The translations under genes were made by a program, and so were the position numbers. Below are positions 38,260 to 47,548 of a DNA stretch of 64,000 nt, one piece after another (within the stretch, counting starts at the first letter, position 1; each line of letters begins with the position of its first letter). Origin of the DNA: JAMLIN01 sp041676645. Lineage in GTDB: Bacteria > Pseudomonadota > Gammaproteobacteria > Burkholderiales > Burkholderiaceae_E. The notes beneath the pieces were generated by a model. The model saw only the letters and a program-made list of their open reading frames with translations. It ran no database searches and had not been told where the DNA came from. Location: the NCBI GenBank assembly GCA_041676645.1, contig JBAYRO010000001.1, positions 1 through 64,000 of the forward strand, read 5' to 3'.

Positions 38260-39596
38260 TCCTCGCGGATCACCACGTAGGCGCTGTCGCGCAGCTGCTC
38301 GACCCAGATCTCGTAGGCCTCCTCGGCGCGCTGCTCGCGCACCGCCTGGCGAGCCGCTTGGCGCAGGCGCTCGGGCGAAGCCTGGTCGCTGCGCCGGCCG
38401 AGGACCTGGACCAGGTGCAGGCCGAAGGGCGTGCGCACCACCTCGCTGATCTCGCCCGGTTCGAGCGCATTCATGGCGCGTTCGAACTCCGGCACGGTGT
38501 CGCCCGGGTAGACCCAGCCGAGATCGCCGCCGCGACCCGCGCTGCCGTCGCTGGAATACTGGCGGGCCATGTCCTCGAAGCTCGCGCTGCCGTTGAGCAC
38601 CCGTTCACGGATATCGGCGAGCCGACGCAGCGCCTCGGCCTCGGGCAGGAGTTCGTCGGGCTGTACCAGGATATGGCGGACATGCGTCTGCACCACCGCG
38701 CTCGACTGGGCCGAGGCTGCGGCGGAAGCCGCATCGCGACGCCCGAGCAGCTGCAGGACATGGAAGCCGTTGGGGCTGCGCACCGGATCGGCGACTCCAC
38801 CCGGCTCCAGCTCGCGGATCGCATCGACGAAGAGCTGCGGCAGGCGGCTCGCATCGCGCCAGCCGAGCGAAACCGATTGCCCGCCGTCCTGCGACCCGGC
38901 GACTTCGGCGGCGAGTTCCCCGATGTCCGCGCCGGCGCGCAGCCGCTCGACCAGCTCGCCGGCGATCTGGCGCTGGCGTTCGACCTCGGCCTCGGCGGCG
39001 TCCTCGGGAACCCGCAACAGGACCTGCCCGACCTCGTACTCGACCGGCACCTCGGCTCCCTGCGCACGCCCCTGCCCGGCAGCGAGCCGGGCATCGACAT
39101 CGGCTTCGCTGACGTTCACCTTCGCATCGACCTCGCGCTCGCGCAGCCTGCTGCGCAGGTATTCGCCGCGCAGCTGCTCGCGAAAGGACTCGAAGCTCAT
39201 GCCTTCGGCCGCTACCCGGGCGCGCAGCTGCTCGACATCGAGCCTGTTCTCCGCGGCGAAGCGCTCCACCAGGCGGTCGAGCTGGGCATCGGTGATCCGT
39301 ATCCCGCGTTCCTCGGCCATCTGCAGCTGGATGCGTTCGATGACCAGGTGCTCGAGCACCTGCCGCTCGAGCACCCCCGGCGGTGGCATGGCGCCACCCT
39401 GGCGGCCGAGCTGGCCACGGACCTGGGCGAGGCGTCGCTCCAGTTCGACCTGGGTGATGACGTCATCGTTGACGATCGCGACCACGCGGTCGACCAGCGT
39501 GGGCCGCTGGGCGCTGGCCGCATGCGACGAGAGCAACGCGACGGCGATCGTCGCGATCGTCGCGATCGCGAGGATCAGCTTGGAGATGGCTGTCAT
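38256..39596 (-). CDS. surA: Periplasmic chaperone/peptidyl-prolyl isomerase SurA
   Basis: 446 residues with a signal peptide (AIATIATIAVALLSSHAASAQ), an N-terminal chaperone domain starting LVDRVVAIVNDDVITQVELE, and two parvulin domains (VEYEVGQVLLRVPEDA and VQTHVRHILVQPDELL). It escorts outer-membrane proteins, including LptD encoded just upstream, to the BAM complex. The ATG at 39596 overlaps the lptD stop by four bases; the frame stays open upstream inside lptD, but the extension is a shadow. Confidence 0.96.
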   Translation of the reverse strand: MTAISKLILAIATIATIAVALLSSHAASAQRPTLVDRVVAIVNDDVITQVELERRLAQVRGQLGRQGGAMPPPGVLERQVLEHLVIERIQLQMAEERGIRITDAQLDRLVERFAAENRLDVEQLRARVAAEGMSFESFREQLRGEYLRSRLREREVDAKVNVSEADVDARLAAGQGRAQGAEVPVEYEVGQVLLRVPEDAAEAEVERQRQIAGELVERLRAGADIGELAAEVAGSQDGGQSVSLGWRDASRLPQLFVDAIRELEPGGVADPVRSPNGFHVLQLLGRRDAASAAASAQSSAVVQTHVRHILVQPDELLPEAEALRRLADIRERVLNGSASFEDMARQYSSDGSAGRGGDLGWVYPGDTVPEFERAMNALEPGEISEVVRTPFGLHLVQVLGRRSDQASPERLRQAARQAVREQRAEEAYEIWVEQLRDSAYVVIREE

Positions 39597-41968
39597 TCGT
39601 ATCCGAAGAATCGGCCTGGCTGGGCGGGACGGTCGGTGGGCGACTGGTAGCCCCGGATATTCCGCGTGAGTATATCGAAGGGGTCGGAGCCCAGATGGCC
39701 GACGCCGTGGAGTTCGAGCTGCAGGAAGAACGCGGTCGTCTTCTCGAAGGCGGCGGTGGTGAATCGCTGCACGACGAAGCGGGCGGTCCAGCAGTCGCGA
39801 CGATACTCGAAGCCCAGCACGCTTTCGACGAAACCGGGCTCGGCCGGGATGATCGCCAGCGTCAGCGGATCCCGGGCGGTATCGGCCCAGGAGTAGTTGA
39901 GCCGCCCCATCGCGGCCCAGCGCCTCGATACCGGCCAGCGCCAGGATGTATCGAACTGGCCGATCTCGTCGCGCAGGTAGCGCAGGCCCACGTTGACCAC
40001 CTTGCCAGGCTCGGGCAGGTAGCGCCAGGACAGTGAGAAGCGCGGCACCCGCGAGTCGCGCACGCTCCACTGCAGGCCGCCGTCGAGCGTCATGCCGTTG
40101 CCGAAGTCGCCCGAGGCGGCCAGCAGCACGTCGGAGCGCCGGTCGGTCGGCACGCTGGTGCCGCGCAGCGCCACCCGTTGCGGATTGAAGTAGAGTCGCT
40201 GGCCGAGCGCGATCCGGAACCGCTCGGCGCCGGTCGACGGTTCGATGAAGCGCGAGATCACCGCCGCCGTCAGGTGGTTGGCATCGGCGATGCGGTCGCT
40301 GCCCACGAAGGTATTGGTCGAGAAGAGCTGGGCGAAGTTGAAATCGGCAACCCCGGTGTCGAAGACCGGGAACTCCGACTGGTCGCGATACGGCGTGCGC
40401 ACATAGAACAGCCGCGGCTCGAGCGTCTGCAGCATCGGATTGTCGAACACCCGGGTGTCGCGCTCGAAGACGAGGCCGGCATCGACCGAGAAGGTCGGCA
40501 CGGCGCGGTCGAGCCGCTCGTCGCCGAGCGGGTTGTTGTCGAGATGGTAGCTCGACAGGTGCAGGCCGACCCGGGGCACGAGAAAACCGCCCGGCAGCAT
40601 GATCGGATAGCTGAGCTCGTTGTCCGCGAAGACCCGCACGCCCTCGACCGCGTTGTCGAGCGGACGCGCGAAGCGGGTCGCATCGAGCGTCGTGGTGAAG
40701 TCGAAGCCGCCCCATTCGCGCTTCGCGTAGCGGGCCATGATCTGCGGTTCGCGCTCGTAGGGCGGCGCTAGCCGGGCTTCCAGGATGTTCTGCCACTTGC
40801 TGACCCGCCCGAGCACCGTCCAGTCGCCGAAGGCGCGAACGAGATAGGCATCGCGCGTCAGCGAACGCTCCGCACTGTCCATGATCGTGCGGGAATAATC
40901 GACGAAGTAGTTGTCGTCGGACACCCCGTTGAGATTGACCTGGCCGGCCCAGCCACCGAGGTTGGTGACCCGGGTGAGCCAGGACCACTGGTAGCGCTTG
41001 TCGCCCGTGACATTGTCCTTCGCGACGAACTCGCCATCGAAGGTGCCGTAGTAGTCGGGCGTGAGGTAGCGGTACTCGGCGCCGAGCATCAGGCCGCGCT
41101 TGGCCATGACGCGTGGGCGCAGCGTCAGGTCACGGTTGGGCGCCATGTTCCAGTAGTAGGGCACCATGAGCTCGGCGCCGGTCGTCGAGCTCATGGAAAA
41201 GCTCGGCGCGAGTATTCCCGAACGACGCTGGTCGCCCAGGGGAAAGCCGAAGTAGGGCACCCCGAGCAGCTGCACGTCCTTGAAATAGAGCCGCGCACCG
41301 CGGCCCCTGCCCTCGCCGCGCTCCTCGTCGATCGTCAGCTCGTCGGCGCGCAGGTACCAGTCGGGGTCTTCCGGTTCACAGGTCGTGTAGGTGGCGTTGA
41401 CCATGCCGACCCGCCGCCCGCCGAGGAAATCCAGTCGATCGGCTTCGCCGCGCCCGTCGTAGAGCGGCAATTCGTAGGTGGGAGCGCGAAAGCTGCCGGT
41501 GTTGGAGTCCAGTCGCAGCTGCAGCCCCTCGCCCACGAACACGCTGCCCGCGCGAACCACCCTGACGTTGCCCACCGCGACGAGTTCCTCGTCGTCCTCG
41601 TACCAGGTGATGCGGTTGCCGCGCACCACGGTACCCGCATGGCGGATCTCGGCATCGCCCTCCAGCGTGAGATCCCGATCGGGGCGACCGATGGCCCGCT
41701 CCCCCCGCGCGAAGATCGGCCGACCCGATTCGGTCGGCGCGGGGTCGCTCGCGCCCAGCGCGGGCTCGATGCGCAGGCGCAGCGGGGCGGGATCGACCCC
41801 GTAGTGGGCCTGCGCGACGGCGGCGCCGGGCGCGCCGACGAGCCCGAGCAGGGCGAACACCGCGACTCGGCCGACGGGCGCAAGAGATGCGGGAAGGACT
41901 TGCCGGCGCAGCGACCGTCGCAGGCGCAGCGGCAGGTCGAAGCGACGACGCGTAGGCAGGCTGGTCAC
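39593..41968 (-). CDS. lptD: LPS-assembly protein LptD
   Basis: Outer-membrane barrel that, with LptE, inserts LPS into the outer leaflet. 791 residues from a GTG at 41968: signal peptide (VFALLGLVGAPGAAVAQA), the OstA/LptA-like jellyroll (LEGDAEIRHAGTVVRGNRI...EGLQLRLDSNTG), then a large C-terminal barrel (GVPYFGFPLGDQRRSGIL and many amphipathic strands). A long open frame continues upstream to 43300, but it lies opposite amgK and murU and lacks a signal peptide, so the GTG is chosen. No good ribosome site is seen. Confidence 0.95.
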   Translation of the reverse strand: MTSLPTRRRFDLPLRLRRSLRRQVLPASLAPVGRVAVFALLGLVGAPGAAVAQAHYGVDPAPLRLRIEPALGASDPAPTESGRPIFARGERAIGRPDRDLTLEGDAEIRHAGTVVRGNRITWYEDDEELVAVGNVRVVRAGSVFVGEGLQLRLDSNTGSFRAPTYELPLYDGRGEADRLDFLGGRRVGMVNATYTTCEPEDPDWYLRADELTIDEERGEGRGRGARLYFKDVQLLGVPYFGFPLGDQRRSGILAPSFSMSSTTGAELMVPYYWNMAPNRDLTLRPRVMAKRGLMLGAEYRYLTPDYYGTFDGEFVAKDNVTGDKRYQWSWLTRVTNLGGWAGQVNLNGVSDDNYFVDYSRTIMDSAERSLTRDAYLVRAFGDWTVLGRVSKWQNILEARLAPPYEREPQIMARYAKREWGGFDFTTTLDATRFARPLDNAVEGVRVFADNELSYPIMLPGGFLVPRVGLHLSSYHLDNNPLGDERLDRAVPTFSVDAGLVFERDTRVFDNPMLQTLEPRLFYVRTPYRDQSEFPVFDTGVADFNFAQLFSTNTFVGSDRIADANHLTAAVISRFIEPSTGAERFRIALGQRLYFNPQRVALRGTSVPTDRRSDVLLAASGDFGNGMTLDGGLQWSVRDSRVPRFSLSWRYLPEPGKVVNVGLRYLRDEIGQFDTSWRWPVSRRWAAMGRLNYSWADTARDPLTLAIIPAEPGFVESVLGFEYRRDCWTARFVVQRFTTAAFEKTTAFFLQLELHGVGHLGSDPFDILTRNIRGYQSPTDRPAQPGRFFGYE

Positions 41969-42010
41969 GCGGTTCGGGGGCTCGCCGGTGGCTGTGATGC
42001 GGCAACGATC

Positions 42011-42020
42011 GATTATTATA
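42011..42020. promoter_or_regulatory. AT-rich divergent promoter candidate between lptD and amgK
   Basis: GATTATTATA is the only AT-rich stretch in the gap between these divergent genes. On the minus strand it gives a perfect TATAAT (42020-42015) toward lptD, on the plus strand TATTAT toward amgK. No clear -35 on either side. Confidence 0.4.
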
Positions 42021-42088
42021 CGGAGCGCCGGCAGGGCTGCCCGACGGGTACGCGCATGCCGGCTCCGGCGAATCCGAATTCCGATGCG

Positions 42089-43114
42089 ATGAGTCCCGAC
42101 GCCCGCCTCGACGAACTTTGCGCCTGGCTGGCCAGGCTCGGCAACGACCAGCGCCTGCGAATCGACACGATCCGGCCGGCATCGAATGACGCGAGCTTTC
42201 GTCGCTATTTCCGCATCGACCGGCAACGCGAGGGCAGCGTCGTCGCGATGGACGCGCCGCCGCCGGCCGAGGACTGCCGCCCCTTCATGCGCGCCGCGGA
42301 GATCCTCGCGGGCGCCGGCGTGCGGGTGCCGCGGATCTTCGCCGCCGACCCCGATCGCGGCTTCCTGCTGCTGGAGGACTTCGGCACCACCACCTATCTC
42401 GAACGCCTGGTCGCCGATGGCGGACGCCATGCCGACCGGCTCTATCGCGAGGCGAGCGCGGCCCTGGTGCGAATCCAGGCGACGGGCCGGCCCGGCACCT
42501 TCCCGCGCTACGACCGGGCACTGCTCGAGCGCGAGCTCGCGCTGTACCCGCAATGGTATGTCGCGCGGCATCGCGGCATCGTCCTGGACGACGAGGACCA
42601 GCGCCACCTGCGCGAAGGCTTCGACCGCCTGCTCGACGCGATCCTCGCCCAGCCGGTAGTCCATGTCCATCGCGACTATCACAGCCGCAACCTGATGGTC
42701 CTCGGGCGCGACGGGCCGGGCATCATCGATTTCCAGGACGCGGTCGAGGGCCCCATCGCCTACGACGTCGTCTCGCTGTTTCGCGATGCCTACATCGACT
42801 GGCCGGAAGACCGCGAGATCGACTGGGTGGTGCGCTACTGGGAAGCGGCGCGCGCGGCCGGTCTCGAGGTTGCGCCGGACTTCGGCGACTTCTATCGCGA
42901 CTACGAGTGGACGGGTGTGCAGCGCCAGCTGAAGGTGCTCGGCATCTTCGCGCGGCTGTCGCATCGCGACGGCAAGCACGGCTATCTCGACGACATGCCG
43001 CGGGTGCTGGGCTACCTGCGCCGTACCGTGGGCCGCTACGGCGCGCTTTCCGGCCTGGCCCGGGTCATCGACCGGATCGAGGCGGACCAGCCGCGTGTCG
43101 GCTACACCTTCTGA
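42089..43114 (+). CDS. amgK: N-acetylmuramate/N-acetylglucosamine 1-kinase (anomeric kinase)
   Basis: About 341-residue aminoglycoside-phosphotransferase-fold kinase. FLLLEDFGTTTYLE, VHVHRDYHSRNLM (catalytic loop) and GIIDFQDAVEGPIAYDVVSLFRD are diagnostic. It phosphorylates MurNAc or GlcNAc at the anomeric position for the peptidoglycan recycling route that bypasses de novo UDP-MurNAc synthesis. The ATG at 42089 fits the family start; an in-frame ATG at 42056 adds 11 residues. Neither has a strong ribosome site. murU follows at once. Confidence 0.92.
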   Translation: MSPDARLDELCAWLARLGNDQRLRIDTIRPASNDASFRRYFRIDRQREGSVVAMDAPPPAEDCRPFMRAAEILAGAGVRVPRIFAADPDRGFLLLEDFGTTTYLERLVADGGRHADRLYREASAALVRIQATGRPGTFPRYDRALLERELALYPQWYVARHRGIVLDDEDQRHLREGFDRLLDAILAQPVVHVHRDYHSRNLMVLGRDGPGIIDFQDAVEGPIAYDVVSLFRDAYIDWPEDREIDWVVRYWEAARAAGLEVAPDFGDFYRDYEWTGVQRQLKVLGIFARLSHRDGKHGYLDDMPRVLGYLRRTVGRYGALSGLARVIDRIEADQPRVGYTF

Positions 43115-43130
43115 GGCGCCCCCGCGCGCG

Positions 43131-43805
43131 ATGATCCTCGCCGCCGGGCGCGGCGAGCGCATGCGCCCGCTCACCGACACCGTTCCCAAGCCCTTGCTCG
43201 AGGCGGGCGGTCGTTCGCTGATCGCCCGCCATGTCGATGCCCTGGTCGGCGCCGGCATCCGCGACATCGTAATCAACCATGCCTGGCTCGGCGCGCGCAT
43301 CGAGGCGGCGCTCGGCGACGGCGCCGACTTCGGCGCGCGGATCCGCTATTCGCCCGAGGCGAGCGCGCTCGAGACCGCCGGCGGAATCGCGACCGCCCTG
43401 CCGCTGCTGGGCGACGATCCCTTCGTCGTCGTCAATGGCGACATCTTCTGCGACTTCGACTTCCGGCGCATGGCGCGCATCATCGCCCGGATGCGGGCGG
43501 CCGACCTGCTCGCCTGGTGCGTGCTGGTGCCCAATCCCGCCCACAACCGGGCGGGCGACTTCGGGATCGACGGTGATCGCCTGCTCGCGCAGGCGCCGGA
43601 GCAGCTCACCTTCGCCGGCATCGGTGCATACTCGCCGGCGCTCTTCGCCGGCATCGCGCCGGGCACGCGGGCGCGGCTCGCGCCCCTGCTGCGCGAGGCC
43701 GCCGACCGGGGTCGCGCCGGCGCCGAAATCCATGCCGGGCGCTGGACCGATGTCGGCACGCCGCAGCGGCTTGCCGAACTCGACCTCGAACTCAGGGCAC
43801 AATGA
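43131..43805 (+). CDS. murU: N-acetylmuramate alpha-1-phosphate uridylyltransferase
   Basis: Nucleotidyltransferase that turns MurNAc-1-P plus UTP into UDP-MurNAc. MILAAGRGERMRPLTDTVPKPLLE is the signature at the N-terminus, with VVNGDIFCDFDF supplying metal-binding aspartate and WTDVGTP near the end. About 224 residues from the ATG at 43131; an in-frame GTG at 43095 would add 12 residues and overlap amgK. Works as a pair with AmgK. Confidence 0.92.
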   Translation: MILAAGRGERMRPLTDTVPKPLLEAGGRSLIARHVDALVGAGIRDIVINHAWLGARIEAALGDGADFGARIRYSPEASALETAGGIATALPLLGDDPFVVVNGDIFCDFDFRRMARIIARMRAADLLAWCVLVPNPAHNRAGDFGIDGDRLLAQAPEQLTFAGIGAYSPALFAGIAPGTRARLAPLLREAADRGRAGAEIHAGRWTDVGTPQRLAELDLELRAQ

Positions 43806-45181
43806 CCGACGCCATGACCAATCCAGCTACAGCACCGGCGCTCGCAGCGGGCAGCGCCACCCGGGCGGCGCGCCGCGAGGCCGTGATCGAAGCGATGCGC
43901 GCGGCCGGCGGCGGCGTCGCGATCCTGCCGACGGCGCCCGAGCGGATGCGCAATCGCGACAGCGACTATCCCTACCGCTGGGACAGTTACTTCCACTATC
44001 TCGCGGGTTTCCCCGAACCCGAGGCGGTGCTCGTGATCGTCGCCGACGATGCACACGCCGAATCGGTCCTCTTCTGTCGCGAGAAGAACGAGGAACGCGA
44101 GATCTGGGACGGATTTCGCTACGGACCCGACGCCGCGGCGGCGCATTTCGGCTTCGATCGCGCCCTGCCGATCGGCAGCCTCGACGAGGAAGTCCCCAGG
44201 CTGCTCGCCAATCGCACGGCGCTGTTCCATGCGCTCGGCGCCGACGAGACGCTCGATACGCGGGTCCGGCTCTGGCTCGGCGAGGTCCGGGCCCAGGCGC
44301 GCGCCGGCATCGGCGCGCCCACCCGGGCGATCGACCTGCTCGCCATCCTGGATGAAATGCGCCTGCGCAAGGACGACCTGGAACTCGACACCATGCGGCG
44401 CGCCGCCCGCATCTCGGCGGCGGCCCACCGCCGCGCGATGCGCGCCAGCGCGCCGGACCGCTTCGAGTACGAGATCGAGGCCGAACTGCTCTACGAATTC
44501 CGGCGCCAGGGCGCGCAGGCGCCGGCCTATGGATCCATCGTCGCGGCCGGGGCCAATGCCTGCGTGCTGCACTATCGCGCCAATGATGCCCGCATGCGCG
44601 AGGGCGACCTGCTGCTGATCGACGCCGGTTGCGAGTTCGACGGCTACGCATCGGACATCACCCGCAGCTTCCCGGTCGGCGGGCGCTTCAGCGGCGCCCA
44701 GCGCGCGCTCTACGACATCGTGCTTGCGGCCCAGCACGCCGCGATCGCCGCCACGCGTCCGGGGGCGCGCTTCGACGACCCGCACAACGCGGCGGTGGCG
44801 GTGCTCGCCCAGGGGATGATCGATACCGGCCTGCTCACCGGCAGCCGCGACGGCGTGATCGAATCCGGCGCGTTCCGGCGCTTCTACATGCATCGCACGA
44901 GCCACTGGCTCGGCATGGATGTGCACGACTGCGGCGAATACCAGGAGCCGGGCGAACGCGACGCCGACGGCAACCGGCCCTGGCGGATCCTGCATCCCGG
45001 CATGGTCCTCACCATCGAGCCGGGCATCTACGTCCGGGCCGCGGACGACGTGCCGACGGCAATGCACGACATCGGCATCCGCATCGAGGACGACGTCGTC
45101 GTCGATGCCGGGGGCTGCGAGGTCATCACCGCGGACGTGCCCACCGATCCCGACGAGATCGAAGCACTGATGCGCGGCTAG
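43802..45181 (+). CDS. pepP: Xaa-Pro aminopeptidase (M24B)
   Basis: 459-residue cytoplasmic metallopeptidase removing N-terminal residues before proline. An N-terminal creatinase-like domain is followed by the pita-bread domain with its five dinuclear-metal ligands: Asp in LIDAGCEF, Asp in ASDITRSFP, His in SHWLGMDVHD, Glu in LTIEPGIYV and Glu in GIRIEDDV. The ATG at 43802 overlaps the murU stop. Confidence 0.95.
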   Translation: MTDAMTNPATAPALAAGSATRAARREAVIEAMRAAGGGVAILPTAPERMRNRDSDYPYRWDSYFHYLAGFPEPEAVLVIVADDAHAESVLFCREKNEEREIWDGFRYGPDAAAAHFGFDRALPIGSLDEEVPRLLANRTALFHALGADETLDTRVRLWLGEVRAQARAGIGAPTRAIDLLAILDEMRLRKDDLELDTMRRAARISAAAHRRAMRASAPDRFEYEIEAELLYEFRRQGAQAPAYGSIVAAGANACVLHYRANDARMREGDLLLIDAGCEFDGYASDITRSFPVGGRFSGAQRALYDIVLAAQHAAIAATRPGARFDDPHNAAVAVLAQGMIDTGLLTGSRDGVIESGAFRRFYMHRTSHWLGMDVHDCGEYQEPGERDADGNRPWRILHPGMVLTIEPGIYVRAADDVPTAMHDIGIRIEDDVVVDAGGCEVITADVPTDPDEIEALMRG

Positions 45182-45195
45182 GACGGACGGAACCC

Positions 45196-46293
45196 GTGAA
45201 CCAGCCCAGGCCACGCATCCGCATCACCGGCAGCGGCCCGGTCGCGATGGCGCTGGCCCTCTGGCTGCGCCGCCAGGGGATCGGGCCCGGCCGGATCGAC
45301 TGGCCACGCCGGCAGCGCCCCCTGCCCGAGGCGATGGCGGCCCGCGCGATCGCCCTGTCGGCCGGTTCGGTGCAACTGCTCGAGCGGGTGATGCCGATGC
45401 CACGGGCCGCCGCGATCCACGACGTCGACGTGCGCATCGAGCATCATCCGGGCAGCCTGCGCATGACGCACGACGAGCATGGCCTGCCGGCACTGGGCCA
45501 GGTGGTCCGCTACGGCGAGCTCGTCGCCGCACTGGATTCGGCATGCCGCGTGGCCGGCTTCGGCGCGGAAGATGCCCAACCGCAGGCGAGCCCCGCGGAC
45601 GAGACCGCGGCGATCGAGATCTGCGCCGACGGCGACACCGGCGCCGATGCCGAAAGACGCGAGTTCGGGCAATGCGCCCTGCTCGCCGAGCTGGAGGCCG
45701 GGCGCGAACGCCACGGCGTCGCCTTCGAATGTTTCACGGCCAATGGTCCGCTGGCCCTGCTGCCGCTGCCCGAATCGCATCGCCATTCCCTCGTCTGGTG
45801 CGACCGGCCCGAGGCCTGCCATGAACGTGCCGTCATGCCCGCGGCCGATTTCGAAGCCGCCCTGGCCGATGCCTTCGGCGACAGCCTGGGCAGGCTGCGC
45901 CTGGTTTCGCCGCGCCATGTCGCGCCGCTCGCGCGCAGCCGGCGCCGGGACACCTTCGATGGCCGGCGCATCATGATCGGCAATGCGGCGCAGGCGCTGC
46001 ATCCGGTCGCCGGCCAGGGACTCAACCTCGGCTTGCGCGATGCCTTCGAGCTCGCCCAGGCGCTCGGCGACGCCGACGACAGCGCCGCGGCGCTGCGCGC
46101 CGCCTGTGCGAGCCATGCCCGCTCGCGCCGACGCGACCGGCTCATCACCATCGGCGCCACCGACCGGCTCGCGGAGATGTTCGCCACGCCGATGGTGCGC
46201 GGCGTCGCGTCCATGCTGCTGTCCACCCTCGACCTGGTGCCGCCGGTCCGACGCGGTATCGCCAAGGGCTTCATGTTCGGCTGGCGCAGCTAA
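45196..46293 (+). CDS. UbiH/UbiF/VisC-family FAD monooxygenase
   Basis: 365 residues. Rossmann segment ITGSGPVAMALALWLRR at the N-terminus and the second FAD motif IMIGNAAQALHPVAGQGLNLGLRDA are typical of ubiquinone-ring hydroxylases. GTG start at 45196 with GGACGGA ahead. In related bacteria such a gene follows pepP and takes part in ubiquinone synthesis (UbiH). Here GSGPVA replaces the usual GGGxxG and the usual glutamate after strand 2 is not obvious, so which ring position it hydroxylates is uncertain. Confidence 0.85.
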   Translation: MNQPRPRIRITGSGPVAMALALWLRRQGIGPGRIDWPRRQRPLPEAMAARAIALSAGSVQLLERVMPMPRAAAIHDVDVRIEHHPGSLRMTHDEHGLPALGQVVRYGELVAALDSACRVAGFGAEDAQPQASPADETAAIEICADGDTGADAERREFGQCALLAELEAGRERHGVAFECFTANGPLALLPLPESHRHSLVWCDRPEACHERAVMPAADFEAALADAFGDSLGRLRLVSPRHVAPLARSRRRDTFDGRRIMIGNAAQALHPVAGQGLNLGLRDAFELAQALGDADDSAAALRAACASHARSRRRDRLITIGATDRLAEMFATPMVRGVASMLLSTLDLVPPVRRGIAKGFMFGWRS

Positions 46294-46294
46294 T

Positions 46295-46395
46295 CCGGGT
46301 TCGGATTCGGGCGCATGACCGCGTTGGGGCGCCTTGCCGTACAAGCGTACTGTCTTCGGCGCCCCGCCTTGTCCTGCGCCCGAATCCGAACCCGG
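46295..46395. repeat. Large nested inverted repeat between the UbiH-like gene and dusB
   Basis: Outer arms of 21 bases (46295-46315 and 46375-46395) are perfect reverse complements. Inside them GGGGCGCC pairs with GGCGCCCC and a central GTACAAGCGTAC can pair again, giving a roughly 100-base hairpin. A further stem, GCTGCCCA/TGGGCAGC (46420-46440), follows. No T run follows either stem, so it is not a standard terminator; it could be a dispersed repeat, an RNA-end stabiliser or a small RNA. Confidence 0.8.
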
Positions 46396-46450
46396 CCGAA
46401 CGGGCTGCCCGTTTGACGCGCTGCCCATTTCTTGGGCAGCCGGTTTCCGA

Positions 46451-46456
46451 TAGAAT
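46451..46456 (+). promoter_or_regulatory. Possible -10 box for dusB-fis-purH
   Basis: TAGAAT within GATAGAATG, about 85 bases before dusB and directly after the nested hairpins. No good -35; weak call. Confidence 0.35.
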
Positions 46457-46540
46457 GTCCGCGGGCGACAGTGCGCGAAGCTTGCCACGACGCGCCGGCC
46501 CGCCGACGAACGCGAACCACCCGGACCCGCCCGAAACACG

Positions 46541-47548
46541 ATGCAGCTCGGCCCGTTCACGCTGCCGAACCCGGTATTCGTCGCGCCGATGGCCGGCGTG
46601 ACCGACCGGCCGTTCCGGCAGCTCTGCCGGCGGCTCGGCGCCGGCTACGCGGTCTCCGAGATGGCCGCCTCCAATCCTCGCCTCTGGCACAGCGTCAAGA
46701 CCTCGCGGCGCATCGACCACGCCGGCGAGACCGAGCCGCGCGCCGTACAGATCGCCGGCGGCGATCCCGCCATGATGGCCGATGCGGCGCGCTTCAATGT
46801 CGATCGCGGCGCGCAGGTGATCGACATCAACATGGGCTGCCCCGCCAAGAAGGTCTGCAATCTCGCGGCCGGCTCGGCGCTCATGGGCGACACCGGCCTG
46901 GCCCTGCGCATCATCGAAGCGGTGGTCGCCGCCGTCGACGTTCCGGTCACCGTCAAGATGCGCACCGGCCCGACGCCGGAATCACGCAATGCCCCGATGC
47001 TCGCGCGCGCCGCCGAATCGGCCGGCGTCGCCATGATCGCGGTGCACGGGCGCACCCGCGCCTGCGGCTATCGGGGCCACGCCGAATACGACACCATCGC
47101 CGAGATCAAGTCGCGCCTGCGCATACCGGTGGTCGCCAACGGCGACATCGACAGTCCGCGCAAGGCCGCCGAGGTGCTCGCGGCCACTGGCGCCGATGCG
47201 GTCATGGTCGGCCGCGCCGCCCAGGGCAATCCCTGGATCTTCGCCGACATCGCCGCATGGCTTGCCGAGGGCACGCGGCGCCCGCCCCCCGGACCGGCCG
47301 ACTTCGTGCGGGTGCTCCATGAGCACCTGCTGGACCACTACGCCTTCCATGGTGAATTCACCGGGGTGCGCACCGCCAGGAAGCATGTCGGCTGGTATCT
47401 TGCGGGCCGGCCTGGCGCGGGCGAGTTCCTTGCCCGCTTCTTCCGGATCGAATCGCCCGAGGAACAGGTCGCCGCTATCCTCGAGCTGGCCGATGCGCCT
47501 GCCCCCACCGGCCAGGCGCCGGAGTGCGACCGGAGACTCGCGGCATGA
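46541..47548 (+). CDS. dusB: tRNA-dihydrouridine synthase B
   Basis: 335-residue FMN enzyme reducing uridine 17 of tRNAs. VAPMAGVTDRPFRQLCR, INMGCPAKKVCN with the catalytic cysteine, VKMRTG, HGRTRACGYRG and ANGDIDS / MVGRAAQGNPW are all in place. Heads the dusB-fis pair; its stop overlaps fis. Confidence 0.97.
   Translation: MQLGPFTLPNPVFVAPMAGVTDRPFRQLCRRLGAGYAVSEMAASNPRLWHSVKTSRRIDHAGETEPRAVQIAGGDPAMMADAARFNVDRGAQVIDINMGCPAKKVCNLAAGSALMGDTGLALRIIEAVVAAVDVPVTVKMRTGPTPESRNAPMLARAAESAGVAMIAVHGRTRACGYRGHAEYDTIAEIKSRLRIPVVANGDIDSPRKAAEVLAATGADAVMVGRAAQGNPWIFADIAAWLAEGTRRPPPGPADFVRVLHEHLLDHYAFHGEFTGVRTARKHVGWYLAGRPGAGEFLARFFRIESPEEQVAAILELADAPAPTGQAPECDRRLAA

Noticed and set aside
39593..43300. 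A 1,235-residue LptD
   Set aside because: The extra 440 codons lie opposite amgK and murU and would bury the signal peptide; a GTG at 41968 gives a normal protein.
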